Origin: Eretmocerus hayati | Taxonomy: Eukaryota; Arthropoda; Insecta; Hymenoptera; Aphelinidae | Length of the DNA: 64,000 bases | NCBI GenBank assembly: GCA_029851415.1 | Contig: CM056742.1 | Coordinates: 55,926,454 to 55,990,453 of the forward strand | Direction of reading: 5' to 3' | Shown here: piece after piece, positions 61,036-64,000 of the stretch | Position numbering within the stretch: position 1 is the stretch's first letter | Layout: each line of letters begins with the position of its first letter | The notes under the pieces: generated by a model | What the model was told of the DNA's origin: nothing | Seen by the model: the letters and a program-made list of their open reading frames with translations, nothing else | The model's database searches: none | Position numbers and translations under genes: made by a program

Positions 61036-61186
61036 ATATACATGAATACAAGTTTTTGTTCGAAAAAATTTCAAATATTCATTTGCTCTTTTTAATCAAA
61101 ACCTCCGAACCCAACCCCTTCCTCTGTCCGAGACACTTTTGAGCCTCCAGAGATTATTTATTGATTTTTTGAGGTTGATGAAGATA

Positions 61187-61411
61187 TCACGGGTTTGCCT
61201 GGATCCACTCTATCGTTGAGTAGTAATTATGATCTAGGATCATCATAGCCAAGTAACTCCACTCTAGGATATCATCGAGGGAATAATATTCTGGCACCCT
61301 CTTGTTAGTCTTGATCGATCTCCGTGTAAGGTTTATAAATTTCCGAAACTTCGACATCTCAGATGACTCTTTTTTTAACTCGGAAACGCCGGGTAATATT
61401 GACACAAACAT
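61187..61411 (-). CDS. Hypothetical protein fragment, 74 codons
   Basis: Reads MFVSILPGVSELKKESSEMS, then SKFRKFINLTRRSIKTN and EYYSLDDILEWSYLAMMILD, ending WIQANP. A diverged copy of the middle lies at 44056-44175 on the other strand, with an in-frame one-codon difference, so it probably belongs to a repeated element. It overlaps the edge of the dispersed repeat at 61385-61735. No family recognised. Confidence 0.35.
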   Translation of the reverse strand: MFVSILPGVSELKKESSEMSKFRKFINLTRRSIKTNKRVPEYYSLDDILEWSYLAMMILDHNYYSTIEWIQANP

Positions 61412-61735
61412 ATTTCGGTGAAGGATGTCAAAGAATTATCAACGAAGCAAAAATACGGAGACGAAATTGCACAGTTGCGAGCGCAGAGACTTGATTTTAA
61501 AGCCAGCAGAAACTATAGCCGGGGTCGCCGCCAAGTCACGCTGCACGCCATACTCTCCGCCACACATCGATGCGCTCGGATACTCGTGGATACTCGCTTG
61601 GATACTCGCCGCTGCTCGCGCGCGGCGAGCATCAGCGAGTATTTTGCGAGTATCCATATGAGCAACCGAGAGTGTTGCATGCACTCGGGCGATTGCCCTC
61701 GTCGCGGACCCCTCGACCAGAAATGTCCGTTATAA
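61385..61735 (+). repeat. Dispersed repeat, copy 2 (inverted relative to 26825-27200)
   Basis: From CGGGTAATATTGACACAAAC to GACCCCTCGACCAGAAATGT; about 85-90 per cent identical to the reverse complement of copy 1. The centre carries GATACTCG motifs in both orientations around GCTCGCGCGCGGCGAGC. Confidence 0.75.
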
Positions 61736-62477
61736 GCAATGTTTTTCTACATATCTGGGGTTGGCTGAAAATTGAGCTGGTTTTCTCGATTATTGCATTT
61801 TATCCAATTTCATTTCCATTCCTTGACACCTTGCAAGTAGGAAAGAAAATACAGCAATTTGTCCTCATTCTTATCCAATTAATTGAATCATGATAGCATT
61901 ATAGAAGCACGAAAACATTTCATCAATGGTTTTTTCAGTATAACAGATCGGTGATTGGTTTTTGTATCTGCCGTTTCATTTTGAGGTACTGGTCCTGTAC
62001 CATACCCTTCAGCTTCGAGCACTGGCGAAAGAATTCATCACGCAAACCTGCATTCGTTAGATAAAAATTATTGAGGCAGCCTAGTGCAGACAAGGTCTCT
62101 AAAAACGGAATGATCTCATTACTTATTATGAACGATTTCCTTTTGCTAGCACTCATGTCAACGTCAACTGTTCAATTTGTACTGGTCGTCATACGCACGT
62201 ATTGTATTTACTGGCTCAGATTACATGTGGTTGTTCGTAGTTAGCTCTCATTACAAATGTGCAGACACGCAGCCATGAGCAATTTCAAATGTACTATTCA
62301 CTATATCCGAGGCTTGGATCCGAAAATTTGACGATTTCATGTTCGTTATACCCGAGATGTTCGTTATAACCGATTCGTTATAACCGGGGTTCATTGTATT
62401 AACTTAGCATGGGAACCAAACAAGATATCGGGATTTGTTTGTTATAACCGAGTGTTCGTTATAACCGGGGTCCACTG
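61736..62477 (-). mobile_element. pogo/Tigger-like element remnant
   Basis: Ends at 62477 in GTTATAACCGGGGTCCACTG, the inverted form of a pogo-type terminus (CAGTGGACCCCGG). Several GTTCGTTATAACCG repeats lie near the end (62340-62400, 62440-62470). A minus-strand frame (61935-62156) opens MSASKRKSFIISNEIIPFLE, like the start of pogo/Tigger/jerky transposases, but lasts only 73 codons. The left boundary is unclear. Confidence 0.5.
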
Positions 62478-63261
62478 TGCTTCCCTAAACTACCTGAAAT
62501 CATCAATAGTCCAGTTTTCCTTCTCATATCCCTTCAGCCTTCCCATTCGTTGATTAATATTGTATCGTATTGTAATTGTTTCCAACGTACACTCTTCCAA
62601 GTTTTTACGTATTACCTCCACTACCTTGGCGTGGAGGCCATTGTCATTTTCCCAGTTTCAGTCGTTTTCCCAATTTTTCCCTATCGGGTAAGTGCGAACT
62701 TTTGAGCGGTCTCTATCAAAGCGATACTGAGAGAATTCGAGCACCACCACGACGTATTTCGAGTATGATCTGCATTGTATGTAGGCCCGTATCTTGCCCG
62801 TGGCATAATTCGATGCGCGGACGTGGCTTATTTCAAAGATTATGACATCCTCGAAATAACTGAACAGGAATTGGAAGGTTGCTGCCAATTTTGAGAGGTA
62901 TACAGCCATTCGAAAAAGGTGATTAGGCCCTTTTTCCCAATACTGGATCGATTTTTGGGACAATCACTCTACTAAAAGTTCAAAAACGAAGCGAAGTCGA
63001 GCTCGATGACCTCCAAATTTCATCAGCATATCTATGGGTATGTCACATAAGATATCCGATTGCGATTCAACGTCTCAATGCATTTTCATCGATTCTGCAC
63101 GTGAAAGATGGTTCTACTGAGTGTGTGAAAGTGAGGTCACTCAATATTCACTTAGCAAGCATGAAGATACATTTTTTGAAGGCCGAAGAACATGATTTGA
63201 TAGCCAGAATTGGTAGAAAAGAGATATGGAGGTCATGAGAATTTTTTTAGAAATTTTTCGT
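62478..63261. other. No gene recognised
   Basis: Mixed composition with short open frames on both strands (89 and 101 codons near 62576-62963) that overlap each other and show no domain. Confidence 0.4.
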
Positions 63262-63385
63262 AAAAAATTAGGCCCTTTTTACCAATACTCCACCACTTAG
63301 GCCCTTTTGAACGAGTTTCCCCGGTGACTTAGGCCCTTTTTACCAATATTGTACTACTTAGGCTCTTTTTACCAATAAGCTCTGA
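63262..63385. repeat. Short tandem repeat of TTAGGCCCTTTTTACCAATA
   Basis: Four imperfect copies spaced 25-45 bp apart; a related single copy is at about 62921. Confidence 0.75.
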
Positions 63386-63658
63386 ATTGGTAGATCATCT
63401 TTGAGTATGAATGTTTCCGTGGCCTCCGAGTCTGTATAATGTAATTTTGATAATGTGATCAATAGCAGTCTCTCACGTTTTTGAGAAATCTAATCCCAAT
63501 ATATCCTTGTTTGGATCTCGAATGATGAAAATGATCATTTTTCTATACTCGGGAAGTTTCAACATTTTCAAATGTCATACTTGCTTTCATCCGAGGTCCG
63601 TTGTTGAATAACGATAACTGAATTTTGTTTATAACTATATTTGGATATGACTTTGCAG

Positions 63659-63898
63659 TTGGATCTCAAGTTGGATGTGGTGTCAAAAATTTACAAGGAT
63701 GTTCTATTTCACAAACTTGGATTGGGTTATATTACCATCATACACGGTGCTCGAGGAAAGATGAGGGGTTCAACAAAAATGTCAAAAAAATCTGAACTTG
63801 TGATTTATTGCTTCTTTAAGGATAAAGATCCCATTGAATTTGGAATGACGCAATCCCCTTTTTGGAAATGTGAACTTGATCCGTGTTCTACGTGTTAA
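63659..63898 (+). CDS. Possible terminal exon of an unknown gene
   Basis: Follows a 3' splice-site-like TATGACTTTGCAG (63658) and is open for 79 codons to TAA: LDLKLDVVSKIYKDVLFHKL, then SELVIYCFFKDKDPIEFGMT and a Cys-rich end. No family recognised. The splice site is fair but lacks a strong pyrimidine tract, so this is tentative. Confidence 0.3.
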   Translation: MDLKLDVVSKIYKDVLFHKLGLGYITIIHGARGKMRGSTKMSKKSELVIYCFFKDKDPIEFGMTQSPFWKCELDPCSTC

Positions 63899-64000
63899 TC
63901 GGAAGAAGTTTTCCCAGCACTTTCGTTTTTTGAAACACCAACGGCTCTCAAAGCTGATAAAAGTCCAAAGTCTGGTCGAGCTTGAAGGACGGTGGGGAAT

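Overview
This is a stretch of AT-rich animal nuclear DNA, most likely from an insect and probably a hymenopteran. That placement rests on the wording of a ubiquitin-activating enzyme exon, CR1/L2-like and R1-like non-LTR retrotransposons, GT-AG introns and dense MITE/foldback content; the species cannot be fixed from the sequence. No prokaryotic genes, rRNA genes or canonical tRNA genes are seen. The only clear host gene is the last coding exon of the ubiquitin E1 gene (Uba1) at 21010-21647, minus strand.

1-13.8 kb is a retrotransposon nest threaded on (GA)n microsatellites: a 5' part of a CR1/L2-like element (1-2168) and a duplicated ORF1 piece joined to it through a 25-bp inverted repeat; an ORF1-only 'half-LINE' (2856-4480); a full-length CR1/L2-like element (4919-10652, minus) cut by a 263-bp MITE; a 5'-truncated R1-like element (10702-12633); and a decayed third CR1 copy. 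13.8-14.5 kb holds a broken SWIM zinc-finger gene of transposon type.

15.9-28.7 kb is mostly foldback and MITE DNA around the Uba1 exon: a 1.67-kb foldback element, a tRNA-derived SINE, a 665-bp near-perfect hairpin, an hAT-type insertion with an 8-bp target duplication nested in a second foldback element, and a TA-flanked MITE full of AATATAAGCC motifs.

28.8-41.9 kb contains two unrelated tandem arrays. Array I has four ~1.0-1.2 kb units with a strongly conserved ~250-bp core and diverged flanks. Array II has units of exactly 1193 bp, four almost identical and two diverged, with ~195-bp subrepeats.

42-50.3 kb is sparse DNA with a TA-flanked MITE, a foldback element and a broken N-terminal gene fragment (48860-50222, minus). 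That fragment is a paralogue of the larger plus-strand transposase-like pseudogene at 55169-58159. Between them lies a second nest: R1 3' ends, (GA)n, and a 5'-truncated CR1 copy almost identical to the 5-10 kb element. 58-64 kb carries foldback remnants, a pogo-like element and two possible exons.

The main biological lead is in the CR1 family. ORF1 and ORF2 lie in one reading frame separated only by UGA-CUR, and ORF2 has no AUG ahead of its endonuclease active site, which suggests stop-codon readthrough. A second lead is the array I core, which keeps a 59-60 codon frame open in all four copies.
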